63,282 nt of DNA from Sutterella wadsworthensis (GTDB taxonomy: Bacteria > Pseudomonadota > Gammaproteobacteria > Burkholderiales > Burkholderiaceae_F), in the NCBI RefSeq assembly GCF_003315195.1, contig NZ_QNRV01000014.1, positions 1-63,282 on the forward strand, given 5' to 3'. The position numbers and the translations under genes were made by a program. How positions within the stretch are numbered: position 1 is the first letter of the stretch; every line of letters starts with the position of its first letter. Positions 38,952 to 47,416 of the stretch are shown here, piece by piece. The notes under the pieces were generated by a model. It saw nothing but the letters and a program-made list of their open reading frames with translations, was not told the origin of the DNA and made no database searches.

Positions 38952-40253
38952 ATGTCAAGAAGAAAAATGAGCGTGACGCAGCTCACGCTTCTAACCTCCC
39001 TAAGCATGATGGGAGCCGGCATCATCATGCTTCCGGCAAAATTTGCCGAAATCGGCGCCATTTCAATGCTTTCATGGATTGTCACTGCCCTCGCCTCGGG
39101 AGCAGTGGCTTACGTATTCGCCCAATGCGGCATGCTGTCGAAAAAATTGGGAGGATTGGGCGGCTTTGCCGAATATGCCTTTGGCGAGCCCGGCGCTTTT
39201 ATCGTCAACTATGCTTATGCCATTTCCCTCGTCTTCGGCAACATTGCCATCTCTCTGGCAGCCGTAAGCTATGGGCTGAGCTGGTTCCATCTCCCATTTT
39301 CATCCGTTTTTGCCTGCATCGGCTGCGTGCTCCTTTTATGGATCGCCTCGCTTCTCACCTTCCGCTCCCCGTACATCACCGGCCGCATCACCGGCATCTT
39401 CGTCTGGGCGCTCTTGCTGCCCTTGATTACGCTTGTCGTTGTAGGCGGCTTTTGGTTTGATCCGGCGCTCTATGCGGCCAATTGGAATCCCCATCAAATT
39501 CCAACGCTCGATGCGGTATCGTCGGGCATTTCAATGACCTTTTGGGCGTTCCTTGGCTTGGAATCGGCCTGTGCCAATGCTGAATCCGTGGAAAATCCGG
39601 AAAAGAATGTGCCTAAAGCCGTTATCTGCGCCACACTTCTAACGGCCTTCATCTATATCGCAACCACCAATCTGACGGCTGGTCTGGTTCCCAATGCGGT
39701 CATCCTTCAGTCTGATGCGCCATTTGCCGTGGTTTATGCCGCACTTTTCGGCGGAACATCGGGTGCTGTCGTTTCTTGTCTGCTCTGGCTGGGATGCGCC
39801 GGATCTCTCGTTTCCTGGCAGTTCACCATGGCACGCGTTTTTGCGTCATCCGCTCATGCCGGCTTTTTCCCGTCGATCTTCGGCCAAATGAATAAACATG
39901 ATGCCGCCGTAAAGGGACTCATTCTGCTTACCGGCGTGCAAAGTCTTCTCTGCCTGCCGATCCTGAGCCCCTCGACCTTCACGATCTATGAGCAATTTAC
40001 CGACCTTGCCGTCTTCATCACGCTCTTTGCGTTCGTGATCTGCATGAGCGGGAGCTTCGCACTGGCCAAAGCCGAGTGCACATCGCCCAAACGGCGGGAA
40101 ACGATTCATACGATTGCCACCGCGGCAATTGTGATGCTGCTCGGTTCACTCTACTGTCTGAACTTTGACACCATGAAAATCGGCACCGTACTCGTGTGCC
40201 TCAGCTGGGTCTATTACGGCATGCTCAAAGGTCGGCTGTCAGCGAGTCAATAA
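38952..40253 (+). CDS. PotE-like antiporter, second copy
   Basis: 433-residue APC transporter, clearly a paralogue of the upstream potE (MSVTQLTLLTSLSMMGAGII, GFAEYAFGEPGAFIVNYAY, FWAFLGLESACANAESVENPEKNVPKAV, GSLVSWQFTMARVF). The first-helix motif is GAG in place of GSG, still compatible with transport. Expected role: amino acid/amine exchange, with substrate possibly different from ornithine/putrescine. The start at 38952 is chosen because GAGGGTG precedes it; the track-free upstream ATG-less extension adds 13 codons only. Its 3' end overlaps the converging second cadC-like gene by 7 bases. Confidence 0.9.
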   Translation: MSRRKMSVTQLTLLTSLSMMGAGIIMLPAKFAEIGAISMLSWIVTALASGAVAYVFAQCGMLSKKLGGLGGFAEYAFGEPGAFIVNYAYAISLVFGNIAISLAAVSYGLSWFHLPFSSVFACIGCVLLLWIASLLTFRSPYITGRITGIFVWALLLPLITLVVVGGFWFDPALYAANWNPHQIPTLDAVSSGISMTFWAFLGLESACANAESVENPEKNVPKAVICATLLTAFIYIATTNLTAGLVPNAVILQSDAPFAVVYAALFGGTSGAVVSCLLWLGCAGSLVSWQFTMARVFASSAHAGFFPSIFGQMNKHDAAVKGLILLTGVQSLLCLPILSPSTFTIYEQFTDLAVFITLFAFVICMSGSFALAKAECTSPKRRETIHTIATAAIVMLLGSLYCLNFDTMKIGTVLVCLSWVYYGMLKGRLSASQ

Positions 40254-40768
40254 GGATATTTTTTGAAGCCAAGTTCAACTTCATCCAGGAGGAAGGAGCG
40301 AGCAAAATCCATGAATTTAGAACGCTTCCCCTGAGACTTGGTTTGTCCTGCAGCCGCTTGTGCAGGCGGGCCTAATTTAGCTTCAGAAGCACCTTCAACA
40401 GAAACGGCATCCGGCTGCGGCTCCTCGGTCTGCGCAGTGCGCAGAAGCTCTGCATCAACGACGAGCTGATAACCGCGCTTCGGCACTGTCGCGATGTATT
40501 CCGGCGCCTCTTGCCGGCCGCGTCCATCGCGAAGCGCTTTGCGGAGTTCGAAAATGTTCTGCGTGACGGTTTGATCCGTCACTACAGAACGGTTCCAGAG
40601 ATGCGCAACCAATTCCGTTCGCGAAATCACATGGTCGGGATGCCGAGCGAAGAAAATTAAAGCGTCCATCAGACGCGGCGGAACTTTCACCTCCGACCCG
40701 TCGCGACGAAGGGTATTCTCAGCCGGAAATACCGACCAATCTCCAATTTTCCAAATTTCGCCCAACAT
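40247..40768 (-). CDS. CadC-like winged-helix regulator without membrane sensor (2)
   Basis: 173 residues from the ATG at 40768 (GAGGGAG upstream). The N-terminal domain is again CadC-like: VPPRLMDALIFFARHP, SRTELVAHLWNRSVVTDQTVTQNIFELRKALRDG, and EAPEYIATVPKRGYQL. After it comes an Ala/Gln/Pro-rich linker and a tail ending LLDEVELGFKKYPY, matching the end of the first regulator. No transmembrane helix or periplasmic domain is present, so it cannot sense like CadC. It sits convergent to the second potE-like gene and probably controls the ornithine or lysine genes nearby. Confidence 0.85.
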   Translation of the reverse strand: MLGEIWKIGDWSVFPAENTLRRDGSEVKVPPRLMDALIFFARHPDHVISRTELVAHLWNRSVVTDQTVTQNIFELRKALRDGRGRQEAPEYIATVPKRGYQLVVDAELLRTAQTEEPQPDAVSVEGASEAKLGPPAQAAAGQTKSQGKRSKFMDFARSFLLDEVELGFKKYPY

Positions 40769-41546
40769 GGCTACTCCCTCTGCAGGTCCCATCAGCTAAG
40801 TGAAACTATCTAGTTTACTCATAATCACCGACGAAAATCGGCGCGTTTCCCAGCTGAAAATCCCTGTTATTGCAGATGCCTGTCTCTCTTTATTGCTTCA
40901 AAAACAAGCTGTTATACATAATGACGTCATTCTATCTCAGCTCTTTCGCCCGGCATAGTCAGGGAAATAACGCAATCACCGTTTTCGATGTATCTTGAGT
41001 GACTTAAAGTGTCCGTAGTTTCCCTAAATGCAGCACCCACAGTTTGCCTAACCTTTCTCACTCCAGCCCCAATGGACCTGTGATATGTGTCCTAGCGAGA
41101 AGATACGAGCCAACCAAGTAATGGTTGAAAATAGCTCGGAGACACTCAGCTTTGAATCGATAATACTTGACGCATCCGAGATGGTAATCATCAAATATCT
41201 TCAAGCGTAGTTCCTAGACAGGAGCTCATCAAGGCTTTAGAGCGGACATTAACCGCTAAATTGACAGAGATAACGGTACAGCAAGGTAATTGTCTTTTGA
41301 TGCTAACAATGCTTCAAGAGTAAATTTTCCGTTGATGCAGTGTCCTGTAATGGAGATGCTGAGCAACCCAATAAAGTTTATCCTTTAAGCAGCACTATCG
41401 CTGTTACAGTAGAGTACTTAGAGAAATCCTCCTTCTAGCTGAGACGAATTCAAATCCAAAATACTTTTCAAACTGATGAATGTGGAATTCACTTCGGAGC
41501 CATGAGGCACCAATGAACCTACCGCAGCACTGACTGTCGCTCATCT
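40769..41546. other. Intergenic region before the two-component system
   Basis: About 780 bases without a supported gene. It must hold promoters for the minus-strand cadC-like gene and for the sensor kinase gene. I did not recognise a specific site; an AGCGG/CCGCT inverted repeat near 41240 is short. Confidence 0.4.
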
Positions 41547-43397
41547 ATGATTGGATTCACCCTCATCCTGTCTCGCCTTCTAACAGCAATATCCACACTT
41601 TTGGGAGTGCTACTCTCTATCTCTGTGCCCACCTATGCGGCAATCAGTACATGCGAAGAGTCAATTCAAAAAACTGTTCGCATCGGTATTGAAGAAACAT
41701 TGGATCCGGAGTTTTTTGTTGAAACGATGGGGCCGACGATGGCTCACCTGCGAGCTGTCTTTCCCAATGTTGCATTCAAAACAGAAACCCTGTCGATGGA
41801 AGCACTCTCTGAAGTCATCCGAGAAAAGCGCATTGACTTCTTCATGTCCGACAGCGGCCTCTACGCCTATGAAGCGCGTACGCACGGTGCCAAAGACATA
41901 GCCGTGCGTACACGCCCATTAGCAAAAGATCCTTCAAAAGCATCCAGCTCCGTTGTGATTGTTCGAGCGGATCGGCACGATTTGAAGGTCTTTGAGGATT
42001 TGAAAGGTACAACTGTTGTTGCAGAATCACCGAAGAGCTTTGAAGGTTGGCTCATCATTCAGGCAGTTCTTGCCGACAAAGGCTTCAACCCAACAAATTT
42101 CTGGGGAAAGCGTCTCTTCACCGAATACCGGTCACCAAACGCTGCAGAGCTCGTCCTAGCCGGCGAAGCAGATGTCGGCATCCTTAAAGCCTGTGACTTT
42201 GAGCAGCTTCTGACCTCTCGAAATTTCCGTTCTTCAGCTTTACGCGTCATAGAAGCACAAAAAACTGATGGATTAGCTTGCCTCCGATCTGCCCCGCTCT
42301 ATCCGAACGTCGTATTTGCTTCGACTTCGGGAGGAGATCCTTCGTTTCTGAAAAAACTTACGATGGCGCTCCTTAACCAACCTCCATCTCATAAAGGATT
42401 CTCATGGGGTGCCGCCGGAGATTTTGTTGGCGTTGACCAACTCTACCGAAGCTTGAAGCTTGGACCTTATGCCTATTTGAGAGAGCTCAATTGGCAGGCT
42501 GTCCGTGAAGAATATCTCCCCCATCTTCTTGGTTTTGCTGGCCTCATCGCCGCCCTTCTCATTCATTCTGTGTATACAAAAATTTTAGTCAACGTAAGAA
42601 CACGGCAGTTACGTGAGACGCTTGCCCGTCAGTTGGATTTAGAGAAGGAAGCGCGGATCAGTCGAACAAGACTCTCTCAGATGGAGCGTGCGGGCATTGT
42701 CTCCCAACTGTCTGGCATGCTTGCCCATGAAATGCTCCAGCCTGTAACGTCAATACTCAACTTCGCTGGTGGTTTAAGAATGTGCGTCAATCAACGGTTT
42801 CAAGAGGACCCTGCCATATGTCGAGCATCTGAAGCCATCTCCGAAGAAGCTCATCGGATCGCAGCCATCGTGGAACGCGTCCGCTCCTATGCAAAAGACG
42901 AAGACTCTCCGCGCATCTGTCTCAAAGCATCCACAGCGCTTGAAGCCGCTCTCAAAACCTTTCAACACTCATCAACGTCTGAAGAAGTACGCACGAGAGT
43001 TGTCATCAAGCACAACCCGCTTATTGAAGTGAACAAACTTGAAATCGAACTTGTGCTCTTTAACTTAATGAAGAACAGTGCGGCCGCAATGGCAGATGCG
43101 CCCTCCAAACAGCTTGATCTTTCTATCGATCAGCAAAACAATAAGGTCATATTCTCCATTCGTGATTTCGGTCCGCAACTCTCTGAAGCTGTCTTTGCGC
43201 ATTTAACCGAACCACTCACCAGCATGAAAAAAGACGGCCTTGGTCTTGGATTATCTCTGGCAAAGGCGATCGTCGAACGACACGGAGGTCGCATCTCCTT
43301 TACGCGGCTCGCCGACGGTCTATGTGCTGAAGTCATATTGCCTACAGCAGCCACAGGATTAGAAGATCAAACGGTTCTGTCAACTCGTCAGGAGTAA
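41547..43397 (+). CDS. TtrS-like sensor histidine kinase with periplasmic binding domain
   Basis: 616 residues. An N-terminal signal/membrane segment (residues 5-31) is followed by a periplasmic PhnD-like solute-binding domain (about 40-320; VRIGIEETLDPEFF, DFFMSDSGLYAY, LAGEADVGILKA). A membrane helix (LLGFAGLIAALLIHSVYTKIL) and a coiled linker come next. The kinase part has the phospho-accepting His394 in LAHEMLQPVTSIL, the N-box NLMKNSAAAM, and the G-box GLGLGLSLAKAIVERHGG. This layout matches TtrS (tetrathionate sensor) and similar kinases that sense a respiratory substrate outside the cell. The response regulator follows after 7 bases. The ligand here is probably the substrate of the flavoproteins behind it. 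Confidence 0.9.
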   Translation: MIGFTLILSRLLTAISTLLGVLLSISVPTYAAISTCEESIQKTVRIGIEETLDPEFFVETMGPTMAHLRAVFPNVAFKTETLSMEALSEVIREKRIDFFMSDSGLYAYEARTHGAKDIAVRTRPLAKDPSKASSSVVIVRADRHDLKVFEDLKGTTVVAESPKSFEGWLIIQAVLADKGFNPTNFWGKRLFTEYRSPNAAELVLAGEADVGILKACDFEQLLTSRNFRSSALRVIEAQKTDGLACLRSAPLYPNVVFASTSGGDPSFLKKLTMALLNQPPSHKGFSWGAAGDFVGVDQLYRSLKLGPYAYLRELNWQAVREEYLPHLLGFAGLIAALLIHSVYTKILVNVRTRQLRETLARQLDLEKEARISRTRLSQMERAGIVSQLSGMLAHEMLQPVTSILNFAGGLRMCVNQRFQEDPAICRASEAISEEAHRIAAIVERVRSYAKDEDSPRICLKASTALEAALKTFQHSSTSEEVRTRVVIKHNPLIEVNKLEIELVLFNLMKNSAAAMADAPSKQLDLSIDQQNNKVIFSIRDFGPQLSEAVFAHLTEPLTSMKKDGLGLGLSLAKAIVERHGGRISFTRLADGLCAEVILPTAATGLEDQTVLSTRQE

Positions 43398-43404
43398 CTC
43401 AGAA

Positions 43405-44064
43405 ATGACTGCTGCATCACAACTTTCGCCTGTTATCCGCATTGTCGACGATGATGACCGGGTTCGAGAGTCCGTTGCTTTTGTGCTTCAAATCGATGGA
43501 CACCAAACCGAAGAATATGAAAGTGCGGAGGATTTTCTGAAATTTTCCGACTTTGAGCGCCCCGGCTGCATCGTACTTGACATTCGTATGCCGGGTATGA
43601 GCGGACTCGAATTACAACTGGAACTCAAAAACCGGGGATCAACGATTCCAATTCTTTTTCTCACAGGACACGGCGACATGGCTGCAGCAGTAATGGCACT
43701 TAAACGTGGTGCAGCGGATTTTGTCGCCAAACCGATTGAACCCGAAGTTCTGCAATCAAGCGTGAGAAATCTCGTTCATTGGCACTGTTCGCTTTGTAGA
43801 GAACTGGATATGCGTCGCAAAGCTCGCGAACGCTTCAACACACTCACACCGAAAGAGCAGGAAATCTGCCGAAGAATTGCCGCTGGAGCACTCAATAAAC
43901 AGACAGCAATAGATCTCAATATTTCCGAACAAACCGTAAAAACGCATCGCGCAAACCTTTCGAAAAAACTCGGTCTACGCTCAGCAATCGAAATCGCAGA
44001 ATTTCTGAAAATGCTCGATAACATCCCCAATGTGATCTTCCCGATCACTGCGCACAGAGACTGA
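43405..44064 (+). CDS. FixJ/TtrR-like response regulator
   Basis: 219 residues. Receiver domain with the acidic cluster IVDDDDRVRE (14-22), phospho-acceptor Asp59 in CIVLDIRMPGMSG, and the conserved Thr/Lys positions FLTGHGD and FVAKPIEP. The C-terminal LuxR/NarL-type HTH has LTPKEQEICRRIAAG and ISEQTVKTHRANLSKKLGLRS. It is the partner of the kinase directly upstream and lies 2 bases before the first flavoprotein gene, so kinase, regulator and reductase look co-transcribed. AGGAG precedes the ATG. Confidence 0.94.
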   Translation: MTAASQLSPVIRIVDDDDRVRESVAFVLQIDGHQTEEYESAEDFLKFSDFERPGCIVLDIRMPGMSGLELQLELKNRGSTIPILFLTGHGDMAAAVMALKRGAADFVAKPIEPEVLQSSVRNLVHWHCSLCRELDMRRKARERFNTLTPKEQEICRRIAAGALNKQTAIDLNISEQTVKTHRANLSKKLGLRSAIEIAEFLKMLDNIPNVIFPITAHRD

Positions 44065-44066
44065 AC

Positions 44067-45497
44067 ATGCCAAACCGCCGAAAATTATTGCTGGCAGCGG
44101 GTCTCAGTTCCTGTGCACTTCCCTGTGTTCAAGCGGCTCGTCAACCCAAACAACCGCATGTTGTCGTCATTGGGGCGGGAGGCGCAGGTCTCGCCGCAGC
44201 GGCTGAAGCAGCAAGGTGCGGTGCTTTAGTCACAGTTTTAGAAAAGCAAAACGCAGTCGGTGGCGATACGCTGATCTCGGGTGGGTTCTATGCAGCAGTA
44301 GATCCTAAGCGGCAGATTCCACAAGGCATTTCGGATTCAATTGAGCGCTTCACAGCCGATATTCTCGAAAGCGGCGGCGATAAATCCGATCCTCGACTGG
44401 CACAAATCCTGGCTCGTGGCGCGGGCGCAATGCTCGAACAGCTTGAATCTCTAGGAATGCGCTTTCAACCCGATGTCATTGAAATCTACGGTGCACACTG
44501 GCCGCGTTGTCACAAGCCCATGATGCCGAACGGTGTTGGGTACATTCAAGCACTTCATTCCGAAGCCTTAAGACGCGGTGCTCAAATCCGTACAAACTGT
44601 CAGGTGACGGGCTTAATCCTCAACCCCGCCGGAAACGTTTCTGCTGTCCGATACACATCTCACAAGAAGATTTATAAGATGCGCGCCAACGCCGTCATCA
44701 TCGCCTCGGGCGGGTTTGGAGCTAATACAAAGATGGTTGCTCGGTACCAACCCAAACTCGCCATGCTGACTACCGACAACACTCCAGGATCTACCGGCGA
44801 AATGCTAGAAATCGCCGTACGAGACTGCCGTGCAAAGCTCATTGACATGGCAGAAATTCAATGCCTGCCCGGCTGCCCGGCAGACCGCAAACATCGCGTA
44901 AGACTTCACAACGATGTGAGCCGCTTCATTTTCGTTGACCCGTCCGGTCGGCGATTCTGCCGAGAAGATGAACGCCGCGATGTCCTGCGTGACACTGTAC
45001 TTTCCCTCCCTGGAGGCATTGCTTACTCCATTACAGATGCTGCCGGTCTAAGAAGTTATGACATTCTCATCCAAAAAGAAGCTGTTCTTGGTGTTGAAAC
45101 GGGAGACGCCTGGTCCAGCAGCACTTTGGAAGGACTTGCCAAAATGATGAAGCTTCCGCCAAAAGCAGTTGTCTCTGCGGTTGCAGACTATAACGATGGA
45201 GTTCATAGAAAGTGTGACCGTTTTGGAAAATCTCCTCGGGAACTCAGGCATCTCATTGTCGAACCGCCCTTTTGGGGTTGCTATGCCGCGATGACGATCC
45301 ACTATACGATGGGCGGCCTGAAAATCTCTCCTCAGGCCCAGGTGCTCGATGATGCAGACCAGATCATTCCTGGACTTTATGCGGCCGGAGAGGCTGCGAG
45401 CGGAATTCACGGCATTAATCGAATGGGAGCAAATGGCATCAATGATGCACTTGTATTCGGCACGATTGCGGGAAGAGAAGCCGCTCTTTGCGGCTAA
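44067..45497 (+). CDS. Tat-exported FAD-dependent reductase, fumarate reductase/flavocytochrome c family (1)
   Basis: 476 residues. N-terminus MPNRRKLLLAAGL has a Tat-type twin Arg. The FAD-binding loop GAGGAG lies at 36-41. Family active-site elements are partly kept: RRD in FCREDERRDVLRD, His412 in HYTMGG, and Arg452 in NRMGANG. The segment that in fumarate reductase reads IQxHP is EIQCLPGCP here (residues 263-271), so the substrate-binding His is gone and two Cys are added. No FMN-binding domain and no CxxCH haem motif is present, so the electron donor is not evident. Expected role: reduction of an unsaturated or similar small molecule in the periplasm. Confidence 0.85.
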   Translation: MPNRRKLLLAAGLSSCALPCVQAARQPKQPHVVVIGAGGAGLAAAAEAARCGALVTVLEKQNAVGGDTLISGGFYAAVDPKRQIPQGISDSIERFTADILESGGDKSDPRLAQILARGAGAMLEQLESLGMRFQPDVIEIYGAHWPRCHKPMMPNGVGYIQALHSEALRRGAQIRTNCQVTGLILNPAGNVSAVRYTSHKKIYKMRANAVIIASGGFGANTKMVARYQPKLAMLTTDNTPGSTGEMLEIAVRDCRAKLIDMAEIQCLPGCPADRKHRVRLHNDVSRFIFVDPSGRRFCREDERRDVLRDTVLSLPGGIAYSITDAAGLRSYDILIQKEAVLGVETGDAWSSSTLEGLAKMMKLPPKAVVSAVADYNDGVHRKCDRFGKSPRELRHLIVEPPFWGCYAAMTIHYTMGGLKISPQAQVLDDADQIIPGLYAAGEAASGIHGINRMGANGINDALVFGTIAGREAALCG

Positions 45498-45633
45498 TTG
45501 CTTCTCGCTTTTTTTGAGTTTGTCAATGCAACCATGTAGTGAGGACTTTACAGGCAAGACTGCCGAGAATGACTCTTGTGTTCATTCAGGTTCTTTCCAG
45601 TTTTGAAAGAAAACCTCTGAAAAGGAGATGACC

Positions 45634-47118
45634 ATGACTCAAGTTTCCCGCCGCCATTTGCTCGCCGGAGCAGCTGGCGCCGCCGCTGTGTATGGTGCCG
45701 CCACTGCACATGCAGCAACCACTTCAGATCTCAACATCTGTGCCGCGCCAAAATTCGATGAAAGCTTTGATCTCGTTGTGATTGGATCGGGTGGTGCAGG
45801 TCTCTCGTCGGCCGTTATGGCGAAGCAACAAGGTGTCAAGCGCATCCTCGTTTTGGAAAAGATGGCATTCCTCGGCGGAAACACTGCCATCTCCGGCGGC
45901 GGCTTCAACAGTTACGATCCGCCCCGACAGCAAGCTCAGGGCATCAAGGACTCTCCTGAACTACATTTCGAAAACACCTATGACGGTGGGGACCGACGTG
46001 CCAATCCGGAACTCGTTCACGCTATGACGGAAAACTCTTACGCAGCCATTCAATGGCTTGAGTCCATCGGCATGAAGTTCAAACCGAATGTTTACCAAAT
46101 CTATGGCGGTCTCTATCCGCGTTGCCATGCCCCCTACGGTTCGCTCGGTTCGGACTACATCAAGGTACTGAAAGCACAGTGTGACAAGCTAGGTATTGAA
46201 ATCCGCACTAACTCCCGAGTCGTTCGAGTCCTGCGCGAATCGCCGTTGGAAGGTAAGGTAACGGGGGTTGAATATGTAGATAAATCCGGTAAAAAGCACG
46301 TCATTGAAGCAACCCTTTCCGTCGTAGCTGCAGCTGGTGGCTTTGGTGCCAATCCGCAAATGCGCGCTCTGCACGACCCGCGTATGCTGAACCTGACGAC
46401 GACGAATCAACCCGGAGCGACGGGTGATCTCATCCCGCTTCTGCAGGACATCGGGGCCGAAGTAACAGGCATGGACTTCATCCAATGCAATCCTGGCTGC
46501 CCTCCGGGCCGTTCGCACCGCATCATCATGCACCTCATCGTGCGCAACTTCATCATGGTCGATCTTTCCGGCAAGCGCTTCGTCGCTGAAGATTCCCGCC
46601 GCGACGTCATCCGTGATGCAGTCCTCTCACTGCCAAAGCAGACCGCCTTTTCTATCATTGACCAAAACGGTTTTGATGAGACGAATCCCGGTCATCAAGC
46701 GGGCATCCTTAAAGGATTTGAAACCGGAGACGCCTGGAAAGCCGACACGATCGAAGAGCTCGCTGCGAAAATGAAGGTAGATCCCGCAGTTCTTAAGAAG
46801 ACGATCGATGACTTTAACGCCGGCGTCGACGCTCAAAAGGATGCACTCGGCAAGGCTCCGAAGATGCTGCGAAAAATTGAACGTGCACCTTTTTACGCGG
46901 GCTATGCAGGCATGAGCGTACATCACACCATGGGCGGCATTGTGATCAACTCCAAGACCCAGGTCATTGATCGCCGAGGCCATATCATTCCGCATCTCCA
47001 TGCGGTCGGCGAATTAACGGGCGGTATCCACGGTACCAACCGTCTCGGCGGCAATGCCATCTGCGATATTTTCACTTTTGGGCGCTTGACGGGTATTGCG
47101 GTCGCAAAGGGTGAATAA
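45634..47118 (+). CDS. Tat-exported FAD-dependent reductase, fumarate reductase/flavocytochrome c family (2)
   Basis: 494 residues from the ATG at 45634; an ATG six bases earlier lies too close to the AAGGAG site. The Tat signal is SRRHLLAGAAGAAA with cleavage near AHA|AT. FAD loop IGSGGAGLSS. Active-site elements: RRD in AEDSRRDVIRD, His431 in HHTMGG, Arg470 in NRLGGNA. The fumarate-type IQxHP is IQCNPGCPPG (283-291), the same altered motif as in the gene upstream, followed by RxHR in both. The two proteins therefore form a subfamily with a shared, non-fumarate active site. A 136-base gap separates the genes. No FMN or haem domain. Confidence 0.87.
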   Translation: MTQVSRRHLLAGAAGAAAVYGAATAHAATTSDLNICAAPKFDESFDLVVIGSGGAGLSSAVMAKQQGVKRILVLEKMAFLGGNTAISGGGFNSYDPPRQQAQGIKDSPELHFENTYDGGDRRANPELVHAMTENSYAAIQWLESIGMKFKPNVYQIYGGLYPRCHAPYGSLGSDYIKVLKAQCDKLGIEIRTNSRVVRVLRESPLEGKVTGVEYVDKSGKKHVIEATLSVVAAAGGFGANPQMRALHDPRMLNLTTTNQPGATGDLIPLLQDIGAEVTGMDFIQCNPGCPPGRSHRIIMHLIVRNFIMVDLSGKRFVAEDSRRDVIRDAVLSLPKQTAFSIIDQNGFDETNPGHQAGILKGFETGDAWKADTIEELAAKMKVDPAVLKKTIDDFNAGVDAQKDALGKAPKMLRKIERAPFYAGYAGMSVHHTMGGIVINSKTQVIDRRGHIIPHLHAVGELTGGIHGTNRLGGNAICDIFTFGRLTGIAVAKGE

Positions 47119-47149
47119 CTTTACTAATCTAAATTAATCTGCAGCTGCG

Positions 47150-47176
47150 GCCTCGGTCCTTACATGGGATCGAGGC
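47150..47176 (+). terminator. Hairpin behind the second flavoprotein gene
   Basis: GCCTCG pairs with CGAGGC, extended by AGC/GCT outside and CC/GG inside, 31 bases after the stop. Only a short T-run (GCTTTC) follows, so support for termination is modest. Confidence 0.5.
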
Positions 47177-47416
47177 TGCTTTCATATGACACATCCGAGA
47201 AACATGAATCAACAACTATTGCTGCAATATAGAAGGATTATTGATCTAATCTTTATGGTTAGTGACTAAGACTGTTTAATAGATACCTGAGGAACCTGCC
47301 ATTTCAAAAAGATAGTTGGCATACCGACAGCTTACAGTCGACATACGGTCTTCCACTTATCTCTTTGTCGTCTACTGAGCACATCCGCCGTCCAGATTGG
47401 TATTGCTTAAAACCCT
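47177..47416. other. Intergenic region between converging units
   Basis: About 240 bases between the flavoprotein and amidohydrolase genes. Nothing recognised. Confidence 0.4.

Noticed and set aside
41220-41270. Third full copy of the 125-nt RNA element near AGCGG...CCGCT
   Set aside because: Only a 5-bp inverted repeat is present and neither the TTGGG nor the AGGTGCTCC loop occurs.
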